Positions 9,847-18,510 of a stretch of DNA of 64,000 nt are shown one piece after another. The stretch comes from Gammaproteobacteria bacterium (lineage in GTDB: Bacteria; Pseudomonadota; Gammaproteobacteria; Pseudomonadales; Alcanivoracaceae), in assembly GCA_018067045.1 (NCBI GenBank), contig JAGPVL010000037.1, positions 62,001-126,000 of the forward strand, read 5' to 3'. Under the pieces are notes generated by a model. That model ran no database searches. It was given only the letters and a program-made list of their open reading frames with translations, and had not been told where the DNA came from. How positions within the stretch are numbered: position 1 is the first letter of the stretch; every line of letters begins with the position of its first letter. The translations under genes were made by a program, and so were the position numbers.

Positions 9847-10299
9847 TTAGTTTATCGCTACACTAAAGCGCAGCTTTTCCTTGTGTTGTGCGCCAAGTCG
9901 TTCATAGAACCGAATTGCGCCATGATTATTTGCGGGGGTTTGCCATTCCATAACGCTCATTCCAAGAGAGTGCGCCAAGTGCATTCCGGCATCAAAAAGC
10001 AACTTGCCGCCTCCTTTGCCTCGACAACTCTCATCGATATACAGGCAGTCCATGTGTAAATATCGCTCACTCCGCCATGTACTCGTCGCCAGATTGAACG
10101 CAGCATAACCAATAGCCGCCCCTTCAAACTGCAGAAGAAATATCCAGTTGTCTCGCTTTTCTCGGACAAGCGCGGGCAGGCGTTGCTTCGCATCGTTGGT
10201 AATAGCAGCGGCGTTTTCATAACGGGCATGCGCGTCCATCAACGGCAGTAACGCAGGAACATCTTCAACTTCTGCGGCGCGAACATTTAGCTCAGTCAT
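9847..10299 (-). CDS. GNAT N-acyltransferase
   Basis: About 150 residues from ATG 10299, which overlaps the end of the upstream gene by 8 bases; the longer ORF to 10422 lies inside that gene and is rejected. The acetyl-CoA-binding signature is RGKGGGKLLFDAGMHLAHSLG, a variant of the R/QxxGxG/A motif, followed by NNHGAIRFYERLGA typical of the C-terminal GNAT core. Such enzymes acylate amines with acetyl- or succinyl-CoA. In the triacsin pathway a GNAT acylates the hydrazine intermediate, so an analogous role is plausible here, but a resistance (self-protection) acetyltransferase is equally possible. Confidence 0.88.
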   Translation of the reverse strand: MTELNVRAAEVEDVPALLPLMDAHARYENAAAITNDAKQRLPALVREKRDNWIFLLQFEGAAIGYAAFNLATSTWRSERYLHMDCLYIDESCRGKGGGKLLFDAGMHLAHSLGMSVMEWQTPANNHGAIRFYERLGAQHKEKLRFSVAIN

Positions 10300-10762
10300 T
10301 TGCGCTCTCGTAATGAGTGTTGAGATAGTCAGCCAGCGATAACTTCTTGGGCTTGAGGACCTTGTCCACCCATTGGTCGCGCTCGAACGAAATAATTTCA
10401 AGTTCCCAAACGCAAGCAACAATGTTGGTGTCTGCTATGGACTCCATTTCAAGAGGCGCTTCTAAAGAGCCGCGGTACACTGCTGTACGAAGCATATTTT
10501 CATCGTTCCACCAACACACCACATAGAACACCGCCTCCCGAGCGACATGCGCGATCACAAATCCCACAGGGGCATCAAGCGGGTCGCTACCAATATACTT
10601 CCTGCCTAGTGACACCGAGGCACTGATAACGTCTTTAGGAGTTTCACTTCCATCACGGGTGATGCTGTATAACTTAATCCAAACGCCTCGGGCCTCGTGT
10701 ACCCCGTAGTACTCAAACACCCGTGGTTCGTAGCCCCTTACAATCTTGGCCTCTGCATTCAT
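10292..10762 (-). CDS. Unrecognised 156-residue operon protein
   Basis: I do not recognise the family. The protein is soluble, without signal peptide or membrane segment, and has a mixed alpha/beta composition with conserved-looking aromatic runs (YVVCWWNDENML, CVWELEIISFERDQWVD). Its ATG overlaps the stop of the DUF2834 gene by 4 bases, and its end overlaps the GNAT start by 8, so it is translated as an integral part of the operon. It could be a small enzyme or an accessory protein for a neighbouring enzyme; nothing in the sequence decides this. Confidence 0.75.
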   Translation of the reverse strand: MNAEAKIVRGYEPRVFEYYGVHEARGVWIKLYSITRDGSETPKDVISASVSLGRKYIGSDPLDAPVGFVIAHVAREAVFYVVCWWNDENMLRTAVYRGSLEAPLEMESIADTNIVACVWELEIISFERDQWVDKVLKPKKLSLADYLNTHYESAND

Positions 10763-11127
10763 GCGCCCCCCTCGGATGCAATATCTTCTTTACGGCGCTC
10801 CCTAAAATAGAAAAACAGTGGTAGCGCAGCAGAAAATGCAACCATGTAGGTGATGAGGGGGTATACCCATAAGTAACGCATTTTCAACCGACGTCCTTCA
10901 CCCAGCATCCAGATAAAAAAGACAGCCGATACAATCAACACATCCGAAAGCAGCTGTGTTGACACATTCCCTGAGACGGCCTCCTGATAGAACTGCGGTG
11001 AGAGCATAAGAAGATTTTCAACTGATATCCCGCCGGCGCTTTCCAACACATCTATACAAAACAAAAGCGTGAAATAGGACGGAACAAGCAGTCCAAACAC
11101 AGCAGAAATGAGATAGATATTTTTCAT
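10759..11127 (-). CDS. DUF2834-like small membrane protein
   Basis: A 122-residue integral membrane protein with about three hydrophobic helices: residues 4-25, about 60-77 and 86-107. The pattern of an N-terminal helix, then FFIWMLGEGRRLKMRYLWVYP and a final helix ending in FYFRERRKE matches what I know of the DUF2834 family, whose function is unknown. The start ATG overlaps the stop of the reductase gene by 4 bases. It might anchor a membrane-bound step such as the desaturase, but that is a guess. Confidence 0.75.
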   Translation of the reverse strand: MKNIYLISAVFGLLVPSYFTLLFCIDVLESAGGISVENLLMLSPQFYQEAVSGNVSTQLLSDVLIVSAVFFIWMLGEGRRLKMRYLWVYPLITYMVAFSAALPLFFYFRERRKEDIASEGGA

Positions 11128-13082
11128 GCCGTCACCTCGGAGATGAAGTTCTGCACCTTGTCATGAAGCTGCGTATTATCATGCAACATGAAATGATCCC
11201 CTTCAGCGTCAACGTACAGCTGAGCGTCAGGAAGATAATCGCTGAGGAAAATAGAAGATTCCGGGCTGGCGGTAACATCCTTCAAGCCCGTCGCGACAAG
11301 GCAAGGGCTGCCCACACGAACGATATCTCCCTCAATAGTTTCCTCAATAAATGAGGAAATCAGGCGAGCATAGTTATAGAGCAGATCACTATTTCGGAAC
11401 GGAAAGCTGGTCAGATGAGCATGGCGCGGGTTTGTCGATGCAAGAATTTTGTCGAGCGTCGAAGACGCTACGTATTCACCACCAACGTCAGCTATATCCA
11501 TCGATTCAAATATTGTTTTGAAAAAGAACTCCGCTTGATCCCTATCACCTGCGATCAAAGGCATAATATTGCGCATATTCTCTTGAAAAGCGGTCTGCTC
11601 CGCACCGCACAGATTATAACCACCGTTTAATAACGAAACGCTCGATACCCTATCGCCAAATTCACTGGCAAATCTCAGCGCTACTGTCGCGCCGGTGCAC
11701 CAACCGATGACATGACACTTTGTGACGCCGCGACGATCCATGACCTCACGCATATCACTAACGTGCTCTTCAAGCGAACACATCATTTCAGAGCCGTTTT
11801 CCGGGCGTGATGGAACTCCCCGCGACTCCCACGTAACAACGTTATGTACCAGAGAAAGCTTTCTTGACAACGGCACGAGAAAATCCACCGGCATACCAAA
11901 AGCATTGACTATCACAACTGCTTCCGAGCCCGCATGCTCACCATGGGAATAGACGTTCAGCAACACGTCATCTTTAGTTCTCAATATATCTCGGCTAAAA
12001 AATTGATTTACCGAGAACCCTTCCAGGGATTTAATCCCTTCGATAACGTAGGCACGAAAATCCGACTCAGAAACCGAATTCTTACTTTTAATCTTTCTGG
12101 AAAATATCTTTTGCTCAGATAAATAAGCGCTATAGAATTTGGTCTTACCTATAAGCAACTTTTCAATCGGAGAAGCACTTAAGTCGTCAACCTGTTCAAC
12201 AGTCAGATTTTCTATTCCGAGCTGCTCACATATAACCCGAACTGCGGTTGACGAACTTACACCACCGTCACTAGAGAGGTGGAATATACCATCCTCAACT
12301 GAAGACGCTGATATCAATGACAGCAGATCCTTAATCAGATAATCCACTGGAACAAAATTTGGGACCGTATCGGGATTCCCATGAATACGGACACGCGCTT
12401 TGGCTGCCTTTAAACTAGGCGCAAGCATGCTCAAATCACGAATAAACCCATACAGTCCTGTCTCACTTCCCCCTGTACGGAAAGTTTCACTATGTCCAAT
12501 CACAATTGATGGACGCAGAATGGTTATGGATAGCCCGCTCTCTTTACAAAGCTTCTGCACCAAGTGCTCCGCACGGCACTTTGTTTCCTCATAGAAATTG
12601 TTGAATGGCCCATCTTCATCATGGAGCGATTCAGGAATAACATCGACAGCATGGCCGCAAGTATAGGCTGTAGAAACGTAGATAAACCGCTCCACCCCTG
12701 CGCGCAATGCTAGATCAATAGCATTCTTAACACCTTCAACATTCTGTTTCTCGATGTGCTCAGATCTATCCGCATCAAATTCCAGCGATGCTGCAAAATG
12801 CCAAAACTCTTTAACGTCTTTCTGCACATCTTTAACGCCGCATTCAGACTGTTCCAAATCACCGCAAATAACCGATACGCTATCTTCTTGATCGAATCTT
12901 TCCATAGACGCAGATGCGGCCTTTTCAAGGCTAGCTGCAAGCTTAGCCCGCGCAATGCCTTCACTGGATCCGCGTACAATACAACGAACATCGCCAGAAA
13001 AGTTTCTCAAGTACTCGGTGACAAAGTGACTGCCAAGAAATCCTGTTGCACCGGTCACCAGTATCGGTCTGCGACAAATCAT
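11124..13082 (-). CDS. Thioester reductase fused to alpha/beta hydrolase (Cys nucleophile)
   Basis: 652 residues in two domains. Residues 1 to about 370 are an extended SDR of the thioester-reductase/male-sterility type: NAD(P) motif TGATGFLGSH, serine of VSTAYTCG and the YxxxK pair in NFYEETKCRAEH. These reduce carrier-bound acyl thioesters to aldehyde or alcohol. Residues about 380-650 are an alpha/beta hydrolase with nucleophile elbow GWCTG (Cys462 rather than the usual Ser), an Asp in GLKDVT and His630 in EGDHFM. A Cys nucleophile favours acyl transfer over hydrolysis in several thioesterases. The start overlaps the desaturase stop by 4 bases. I infer a product-release or acyl-transfer enzyme for the ACP-bound lipid. 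Confidence 0.88.
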   Translation of the reverse strand: MICRRPILVTGATGFLGSHFVTEYLRNFSGDVRCIVRGSSEGIARAKLAASLEKAASASMERFDQEDSVSVICGDLEQSECGVKDVQKDVKEFWHFAASLEFDADRSEHIEKQNVEGVKNAIDLALRAGVERFIYVSTAYTCGHAVDVIPESLHDEDGPFNNFYEETKCRAEHLVQKLCKESGLSITILRPSIVIGHSETFRTGGSETGLYGFIRDLSMLAPSLKAAKARVRIHGNPDTVPNFVPVDYLIKDLLSLISASSVEDGIFHLSSDGGVSSSTAVRVICEQLGIENLTVEQVDDLSASPIEKLLIGKTKFYSAYLSEQKIFSRKIKSKNSVSESDFRAYVIEGIKSLEGFSVNQFFSRDILRTKDDVLLNVYSHGEHAGSEAVVIVNAFGMPVDFLVPLSRKLSLVHNVVTWESRGVPSRPENGSEMMCSLEEHVSDMREVMDRRGVTKCHVIGWCTGATVALRFASEFGDRVSSVSLLNGGYNLCGAEQTAFQENMRNIMPLIAGDRDQAEFFFKTIFESMDIADVGGEYVASSTLDKILASTNPRHAHLTSFPFRNSDLLYNYARLISSFIEETIEGDIVRVGSPCLVATGLKDVTASPESSIFLSDYLPDAQLYVDAEGDHFMLHDNTQLHDKVQNFISEVTA

Positions 13083-14119
13083 GACTGTCCTCCAAAGTTT
13101 TTCTCAATTGGGTCTTGCTTAAATATCGGCATATCAAAAATATCTGGGAGGACTTCAGAAAAGGTGATTCGGGTATAAAGGTGTGGCCACTTCTCTTGCA
13201 GAGTCTTCGTTACGTGATGCAAGTGAATTGGTGACATGCTAGGAAAATAGTGGTGTTCGACATGACGTGACACATACATATGTAAAAAATCCATCGGCGC
13301 AGAGACGTATAAAGATGCCGAGTTTCTGATCGGATCATTATCTTCATCCAACGGGAAAAGAGAGTGCTGAGTAAAAAGGTAAATACTAGCAATCCCACTC
13401 GCTGCCACAGAACCGATCACGTAAGCCGCTAGATAGGTCAGCACGTCGAAATCTAGAATCCACAGATAGCCCACCTGGATGGTTACCATGACCAGCATCT
13501 CCAGAACGATTTTCCTTTTCTGCCGCTTATTGAAGTCAGGTACATAAGGAACTACAGAAGACACGTCACCATGCTTTCCGTTCATCAGACCAGAAAAATA
13601 GGCGCTGTGCGTGAGGTAGTAGGTAAGCAGAGATAACGGTGAGTACTTCATCTCCTTATTGGGCGAAAAAAACTTTCTAACAAAGCGCCTCTTTTCACTC
13701 GCCTCAGATTGAGAGAATGCTCTAAAAGTATCGTTCTTGCCGTTTGTATAGCGGTGATGATAGAAGTTGTGTGCGCGCGCCCAAACTGTCGCTGCGGATC
13801 CAACCATTCCCCACAATACGAGCTCGAATAGATAGCAAACGGTTTTATTTTGCAGAATAGCCCGATGGCTCAAATAGTGGGAGAAGTTACCGATCGCAAA
13901 CATTTGGTGCCCGATCAGAATCGCACAACCGACTTTCACTAGCCATGAATGGCTGGCGCCAGCCGCGTACATCAGAGCAATCAGTATTACCGCGTTCACC
14001 AAAGGAAACAGGATCAGCCAAGGCGTTGGCTTGAACAACTTCTCTGGCAGTACTGAACGGACATACTCTCTGACTTCGGAAGGAGACGTACCATCTCCCT
14101 CCATTCTTGAAAATTCCAT
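13079..14119 (-). CDS. Membrane fatty acid desaturase
   Basis: About 346 residues from ATG 14119, chosen because AGGAG lies 7 bases upstream; the longer ORF uses a TTG without such a site. All three histidine boxes that bind the di-iron centre are present: HYLSH, HNFYHHRYTN (HxxxHH) and HVEHH, with membrane helix pairs between them. The enzyme should introduce a double bond (or triple bond, in acetylenase relatives) in an acyl chain. Placed beside an acyl-AMP ligase-ACP it probably works on an ACP-bound chain. Downstream the reductase gene overlaps by 4 bases. Confidence 0.92.
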   Translation of the reverse strand: MEFSRMEGDGTSPSEVREYVRSVLPEKLFKPTPWLILFPLVNAVILIALMYAAGASHSWLVKVGCAILIGHQMFAIGNFSHYLSHRAILQNKTVCYLFELVLWGMVGSAATVWARAHNFYHHRYTNGKNDTFRAFSQSEASEKRRFVRKFFSPNKEMKYSPLSLLTYYLTHSAYFSGLMNGKHGDVSSVVPYVPDFNKRQKRKIVLEMLVMVTIQVGYLWILDFDVLTYLAAYVIGSVAASGIASIYLFTQHSLFPLDEDNDPIRNSASLYVSAPMDFLHMYVSRHVEHHYFPSMSPIHLHHVTKTLQEKWPHLYTRITFSEVLPDIFDMPIFKQDPIEKNFGGQS

Positions 14120-14145
14120 TTCCCATCTCCTATCGTTAATATTTG

Positions 14146-14592
14146 TCAATCATTCAATGTCATGGTGTAGTGAATAAAGTTGCTGTCTTCCTTAAATCCT
14201 ATTTCTGGATATAGTTGCCGTGCTTTCGCATTACCTTTTTCGGTAGCAATTGTCATCGTTTCGAAGCCCATCTCTTTAGCTAGACGCTGGGATGCAGAGA
14301 TCAATGCACGCCCTAGCCCTGTTCCGCGCTTTTCTGTGACTACAAAGAGATCATTAAGAACCATCAATCTGTGCACCGATACAGAAGAGAACATCGGGTA
14401 AAGCTGAGAAAAACCAACCAATCGCCCCTCCTGCTCAACCACCAATATCCAAGATTGCTGATTCAGAAACCGTTCGCGAACGAAAGCCGTGGACTGGTCA
14501 ATATTTGATAGCTGTCGATAAAACACGCGATACGTATCAAATAGTGAACTTATCTCGTTGAGATCAGTGATCGTTGCTAGGCGCACATTCAT
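14146..14592 (-). CDS. GNAT N-acyltransferase (second)
   Basis: About 148 residues from ATG 14592, one base after the stop of the upstream gene; the longer ORF to 14631 is less likely. The CoA-binding segment is VTEKRGTGLGRALISASQRLA, and the C-terminal part has the AxxLYxxxGF-like KARQLYPEIGFKEDSNF of GNATs. It differs clearly from the GNAT at 9847-10299, so two different amines or acyl donors may be handled. One could be a pathway step and the other self-protection. Confidence 0.88.
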   Translation of the reverse strand: MNVRLATITDLNEISSLFDTYRVFYRQLSNIDQSTAFVRERFLNQQSWILVVEQEGRLVGFSQLYPMFSSVSVHRLMVLNDLFVVTEKRGTGLGRALISASQRLAKEMGFETMTIATEKGNAKARQLYPEIGFKEDSNFIHYTMTLND

Positions 14593-14593
14593 A

Positions 14594-15514
14594 TCAAACG
14601 ACATCCAGTAAAGAATCATTAGCCAAATCAAAGACTATGTACTCGCCGAAGCCACTTTCTCGCTCAACAAAACGAACGTCTCCAAAGGACGTTGAAAAGT
14701 TCTGCTTTAGTAATGACCGCTTCGTATCTTCCCCTCTCGACAACGCCACGCATATTTCTAAGCTGGCAATCGTTGATGAAAAATAGGGGCCCGGAAAGGA
14801 CGCGTACTGTTGTCGATACTGTGACAACAGCCGCTCGCCTACTTCACCGCTACCCGGCCGGTAACTAACTACCTTTATCCTTATTGAAAGGCGCTCCGCT
14901 AGAACTAGTAACGCGTCACACAGAGCATCATCGGTTAACCAAACTTCACGGCTATCCATCTCCTGATGACGCGCCAACAAAAACTGTTTCGCTGCCTCAT
15001 AGCGGCCGCAAAACACCAGCGCATCGGCAGACGTTATATCGATGACTGCATTAGGCAGAGCCCTGCCGAGCCGATCAGCAACGTAACGACCATGAACTGA
15101 CTCGTCTTTGTGTATAAACACACTCCCACACCCCGTCTCACCAAGACCGTGGGCCATCTTCGCGATCAAATCGTTATCCGTGCAGCACACCCTGTGGGCC
15201 TGACCGAATTGCGTTAATTCAGGCAAGGTTGCGGCCGGTAGCAACACCGCAATATCGGTACCGCTATACACTTGCAATGCCGCACGTGCTGCGTCGCTGG
15301 CAAAATGCCCAACCACCACATCCACGCCATTTCTCTTCAGCGTCGTCGCGGCTCGACTCCCCATTTCGGCATTCGCTCCGTCATCAGCCCACACTAAATG
15401 CAGAGGCGAGTCATAGACCTGATTAAACAACGCCACACTATTCAGGAATGCGCGAGTGTGAACCGTCCGGGATGCATCGAGGCTGGCACTTATTCCCACT
15501 TTAAATTCACGCAT
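14594..15514 (-). CDS. Periplasmic-binding-protein-like protein without signal peptide
   Basis: 306 residues resembling the Leu/Ile/Val-binding (type I periplasmic binding) fold: an N-terminal segment like substrate-binding proteins (KVGISASLDAS, AFLNSVALFNQV), VVVGHFASDAARAA, and an inter-lobe region GCGSVFIHKDESVHGRYVADRL. It has no signal peptide or lipobox and begins directly with the fold, so it should be cytoplasmic. No ABC transporter genes are nearby. The ATG overlaps the end of the oxidase gene by 8 bases. It may sense or sequester a pathway amino acid, or be an enzyme-like derivative of the fold; function unknown. Confidence 0.72.
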   Translation of the reverse strand: MREFKVGISASLDASRTVHTRAFLNSVALFNQVYDSPLHLVWADDGANAEMGSRAATTLKRNGVDVVVGHFASDAARAALQVYSGTDIAVLLPAATLPELTQFGQAHRVCCTDNDLIAKMAHGLGETGCGSVFIHKDESVHGRYVADRLGRALPNAVIDITSADALVFCGRYEAAKQFLLARHQEMDSREVWLTDDALCDALLVLAERLSIRIKVVSYRPGSGEVGERLLSQYRQQYASFPGPYFSSTIASLEICVALSRGEDTKRSLLKQNFSTSFGDVRFVERESGFGEYIVFDLANDSLLDVV

Positions 15515-16622
15515 CTACCATCTCATCACTATTAGCCTGCGTAACAAGCATTGGTAGCTCCTCCCCGATGCAGTCATCCCACACACTTTCTTGGTAATGC
15601 CCGCTCATCGACTGAATAAGTTTGCGCGCCGCCAATACACCAACGGCGAGCGAGTACTTCACTCCTCGGCCGGAGAGACATCCCAAAAATAAAACACTCT
15701 TTCCATCTATAAAGCGGATAACGGGTCGGAGATCATGGCTGTAGGCATCGTACTTTTGATCGACATTGATTACCTCAATGTCCACATTCCGACCGAGCAC
15801 CAATCGCAGTCTTTTCAGTGCATCGTTTGCCACTGCCTTTCGATCAAATTCTTCACCCGGCACGGACCATTTCTGCGATCCACAAAAAAACACACCTGAT
15901 CTCAACGGGCGCATGTAAGTCGACGCCGTTTCATCGATAATGGGCGTCTCCAGCCGCACCGAATTTGCTCGCACTGTAACTAACGGTATAGACCGGACGT
16001 ATGCACCTTCCATACGTGTCATTTGAACGAAACCGGCGCCCGCACATAGGGCCACCTTATGTGCTGTGAAACTCCCACTATGAGTGCGGACTGTCACCTC
16101 ACCTGACGTCGATACCTCGTAGCCAACCACATGAGTGTTTTCATAAACATCTACACCCAAGTTGATTGCGCTTTGCACCAGTGATGCGCACAGACGGCGG
16201 GCATCAACGTACCCGGAATCAGGTTCGTACAGTACGTGCAATGGATCACTGCGCTCTCGCAAAAAATTAAGTCGAGGAAAATCTGCAACACGTCCGACAC
16301 GAGTATCGGTAGCGATAGATCGGCCAGGTTGATCGGACTTCAGCCAATACACACCGCTTTTTGTGTATGGGGAAGGCCCCTCAACACCCAATTTAGACCA
16401 GTTCAATAGCAGATTACGGCCCGCGGCGGACAAGCTGGATAAAAACGGATCTGGATCATGAACCCTGACAATCCCGCCAGATAAAGCGGTCGCGCCACCA
16501 GCTCCCACCGTGCCTTTTTCAACCAACGCCACACGCACACCTTGCCGAGCCAACTGCAGACAAAGAGAAGCACCCGCTACCCCGGCGCCAATTACAACAA
16601 CGTCATAGTGGTGGGCTGTCAT
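15507..16622 (-). CDS. FAD-dependent amino acid oxidase-like protein (DAO family)
   Basis: 371 residues of the glycine/D-amino acid oxidase (DAO) family. The FAD motif VVIGAGVAGASLCLQLARQG is at the N-terminus, followed by GGATALSGGIVR and a C-terminal FLGCLSGRGVKYSLAVG. It starts at an ATG sharing one base with the stop of the MetRS-like gene. In the Streptomyces s56-p1 and triacsin pathways, a homologous flavoprotein is found with the N-hydroxylase and cupin/MetRS enzyme and is implicated in oxidative cleavage of the hydrazine-linked amino acids to a hydrazino acid plus a semialdehyde. I infer the same role from context. Confidence 0.88.
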   Translation of the reverse strand: MTAHHYDVVVIGAGVAGASLCLQLARQGVRVALVEKGTVGAGGATALSGGIVRVHDPDPFLSSLSAAGRNLLLNWSKLGVEGPSPYTKSGVYWLKSDQPGRSIATDTRVGRVADFPRLNFLRERSDPLHVLYEPDSGYVDARRLCASLVQSAINLGVDVYENTHVVGYEVSTSGEVTVRTHSGSFTAHKVALCAGAGFVQMTRMEGAYVRSIPLVTVRANSVRLETPIIDETASTYMRPLRSGVFFCGSQKWSVPGEEFDRKAVANDALKRLRLVLGRNVDIEVINVDQKYDAYSHDLRPVIRFIDGKSVLFLGCLSGRGVKYSLAVGVLAARKLIQSMSGHYQESVWDDCIGEELPMLVTQANSDEMVDA

Positions 16623-18115
16623 CAGAAAGCTTCACACTCAGCCAAAGCCTCAGCGGTAAGCGGAGCTGTAGCGCCTGCCAACAGTCGTCCATAAAGACTA
16701 GCTAAATACTCGCTCGCCATTTGCTTACTCAAGTCGGGCAACAACGGCCCTGAAAGCATTGCGATGAGCGCCGCTTTTTCCTGACGCTCAAGCTCATCAG
16801 AACTCTGCGAAAAGGAAGCGAACAAATCCCAGATAAACGAAGCATATGAGCGCATGGAGAAACCACTTTTATCAACCACGCTTCTCCACCGGGCGAACGC
16901 TTCCGCCAAAGACAGCGACAGTGAGACGCCAGCAGTGTTGACGGATAGCAAACTCTTCCCGATTCGCAAGTACTCATCTTTCCATGCAAGAAATTCCTTC
17001 AACGAGAAGTTCTCTGGCACTTCCTCAGGAGCTTTGATTGCCAAGAAAAAACGGACAGCATCTACACCGTGCTCTGCAACGAACTCTCCGGCCCAGATGG
17101 CATAATTTCGGCTGGTCGAAAAGTCTTCATTGTCCAGTTTCAAAAATGCATTCGTGTAGTGGTAAATCTCCGGCGGATTCTCATGCACAAGAGAGGCAAT
17201 TGCGGGATAAATCAATGCATGGGAATACGAACAATCAAAGCCAAGAAAGTGAGCTACTTTCGCATCACCCTCTCGCCAAAATCGCTCAGCCTGCGCAGGG
17301 CGCATTTTCCGCGCCCAGTACTCCGTCAGCGCGGCTTCGTAGCCGGCCAACCCAGAAAACCATGTGCTTACCAATATATCGGCGCCCTCGAATTCAACAG
17401 GAATACCTGCATCACCAGTACGCTCAATCGGCCACATCTGGTCATATCCAGAGAAAACGTGTTGGTCGATAAATGCGCCCAACTGTCGCCGGGCAGGATG
17501 CTTAATATAGTGATCCTTCAAAACGCCACTCAACGCCCTCATGTCCACCGCTAAGCGAGTCATTTTCACTACTTCAAGAGGCTTTTTCGTGATCGGCGAA
17601 TGTAAATTCGCCATCAGCCCTGCATCCGGATAACAGGCGCAGTTCTCACATTGGCTCGGATCAGTGGAATACCCGCACTCAGGACACGTACCTCGGGCAA
17701 AGGCCTCGTAGCCGTACTTTTCCAATTCTTGGTCGTAAGGAACGGCGCCTTCAACACGCTTAATAACACCTTTTTCAGCGAGTGCATTTAAATGTTGCTG
17801 CACTCTGCCAATAAAAAATCCGTTTTCACCACTGTGCATGAAATGATCGGCATCTATTCCCATCGCCAGCATTGTCTTTTCTATCTTGCGCGTATTATCG
17901 CGGCTGAGATCAAGCCAATGCTCGCCGCTCTCTTCCCCTTTTCGCGCCATGTAACTCTGGTAGTCATCCGCGTAGCTGAGCAACACCACCTCATCACCAA
18001 GCATCTTTCTCACCTTGGCGAACACATCCGCAGCTAAAAATGGGCCTGCCATATGCCCAAGGTGTAGATCGCCATTGGGAGTTGGAGGTGTGATAGTCAC
18101 GAGATATCTAGACAT
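16622..18115 (-). CDS. Methionyl-tRNA synthetase-like protein of the hydrazine synthetase type
   Basis: About 497 residues from ATG 18115, overlapping the cupin stop by 8 bases; the longer ORF to 18391 lies inside the cupin gene. It is a class I synthetase fold close to MetRS: HLGH (HIGH motif) at residues 18-21, and a zinc knuckle with CPEC and CENC pairs. The KMSKS region is degenerate (NEDFSTSRNYAIW) and the C-terminus is shorter than in housekeeping MetG (about 680 residues). With the cupin gene it reproduces, as two polypeptides, the cupin-MetRS didomain enzyme (Spb40, Tri28) that couples an N-hydroxy amino acid to an amino acid and rearranges the ester to a hydrazine. Confidence 0.9.
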   Translation of the reverse strand: MSRYLVTITPPTPNGDLHLGHMAGPFLAADVFAKVRKMLGDEVVLLSYADDYQSYMARKGEESGEHWLDLSRDNTRKIEKTMLAMGIDADHFMHSGENGFFIGRVQQHLNALAEKGVIKRVEGAVPYDQELEKYGYEAFARGTCPECGYSTDPSQCENCACYPDAGLMANLHSPITKKPLEVVKMTRLAVDMRALSGVLKDHYIKHPARRQLGAFIDQHVFSGYDQMWPIERTGDAGIPVEFEGADILVSTWFSGLAGYEAALTEYWARKMRPAQAERFWREGDAKVAHFLGFDCSYSHALIYPAIASLVHENPPEIYHYTNAFLKLDNEDFSTSRNYAIWAGEFVAEHGVDAVRFFLAIKAPEEVPENFSLKEFLAWKDEYLRIGKSLLSVNTAGVSLSLSLAEAFARWRSVVDKSGFSMRSYASFIWDLFASFSQSSDELERQEKAALIAMLSGPLLPDLSKQMASEYLASLYGRLLAGATAPLTAEALAECEAF

Positions 18116-18500
18116 CAGCATGAGCCCTTTCGCCAATGTAGTTTCCGCAGGTTCCTTTGCTCCACCACAAAGTATAAAAGTGAAAATCCGCACCGAGGCA
18201 GGCATCAACGTGATGCGGCTCGCCAGCAGGGATGTAAATAACATCCCCGCGTTTCGCCGAGTGCCGGCGCTCACCAATAACAACCTCTGCCGTGCCATCG
18301 ATACAAATAAACATCTCTTCTTCGTCTGCCGGCTCATTGACATGAGGAAGCGATACCGTACCTTCTCGCACGACGCAGTAAGCTCCGCCAAACGGAAGAG
18401 TCACACCCGACCACGGCAGCAAGCGCTTACCGTCTAATCCGTACTCATGCTTCAAGGAGCTCCAGTCCATGGACTCAACAATCTTGATAGGCTGGTTCAT
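18108..18500 (-). CDS. Cupin, partner of the MetRS-like protein
   Basis: A 130-residue single-domain cupin. Metal-binding motif 1 is visible around PHVNEPADEEEMFICIDG and motif 2 in GDVIYIPAGEPHHVDACLG. The start ATG 18500 follows GAGGTGG. The stop overlaps the start of the MetRS-like gene, so the two should be translated together. In characterised hydrazine synthetases the cupin domain is believed to catalyse the rearrangement that forms the N-N bond after the MetRS domain makes the amino acyl ester. Here the two domains are separate genes in the same order as in the fusion. Confidence 0.9.
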   Translation of the reverse strand: MNQPIKIVESMDWSSLKHEYGLDGKRLLPWSGVTLPFGGAYCVVREGTVSLPHVNEPADEEEMFICIDGTAEVVIGERRHSAKRGDVIYIPAGEPHHVDACLGADFHFYTLWWSKGTCGNYIGERAHADV

Positions 18501-18510
18501 TGGTCCACCT

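Noticed and set aside
16622-18115. Housekeeping methionyl-tRNA synthetase
   Set aside because: Short C-terminus, degenerate KMSKS loop and tight coupling to a cupin gene in a biosynthetic operon.
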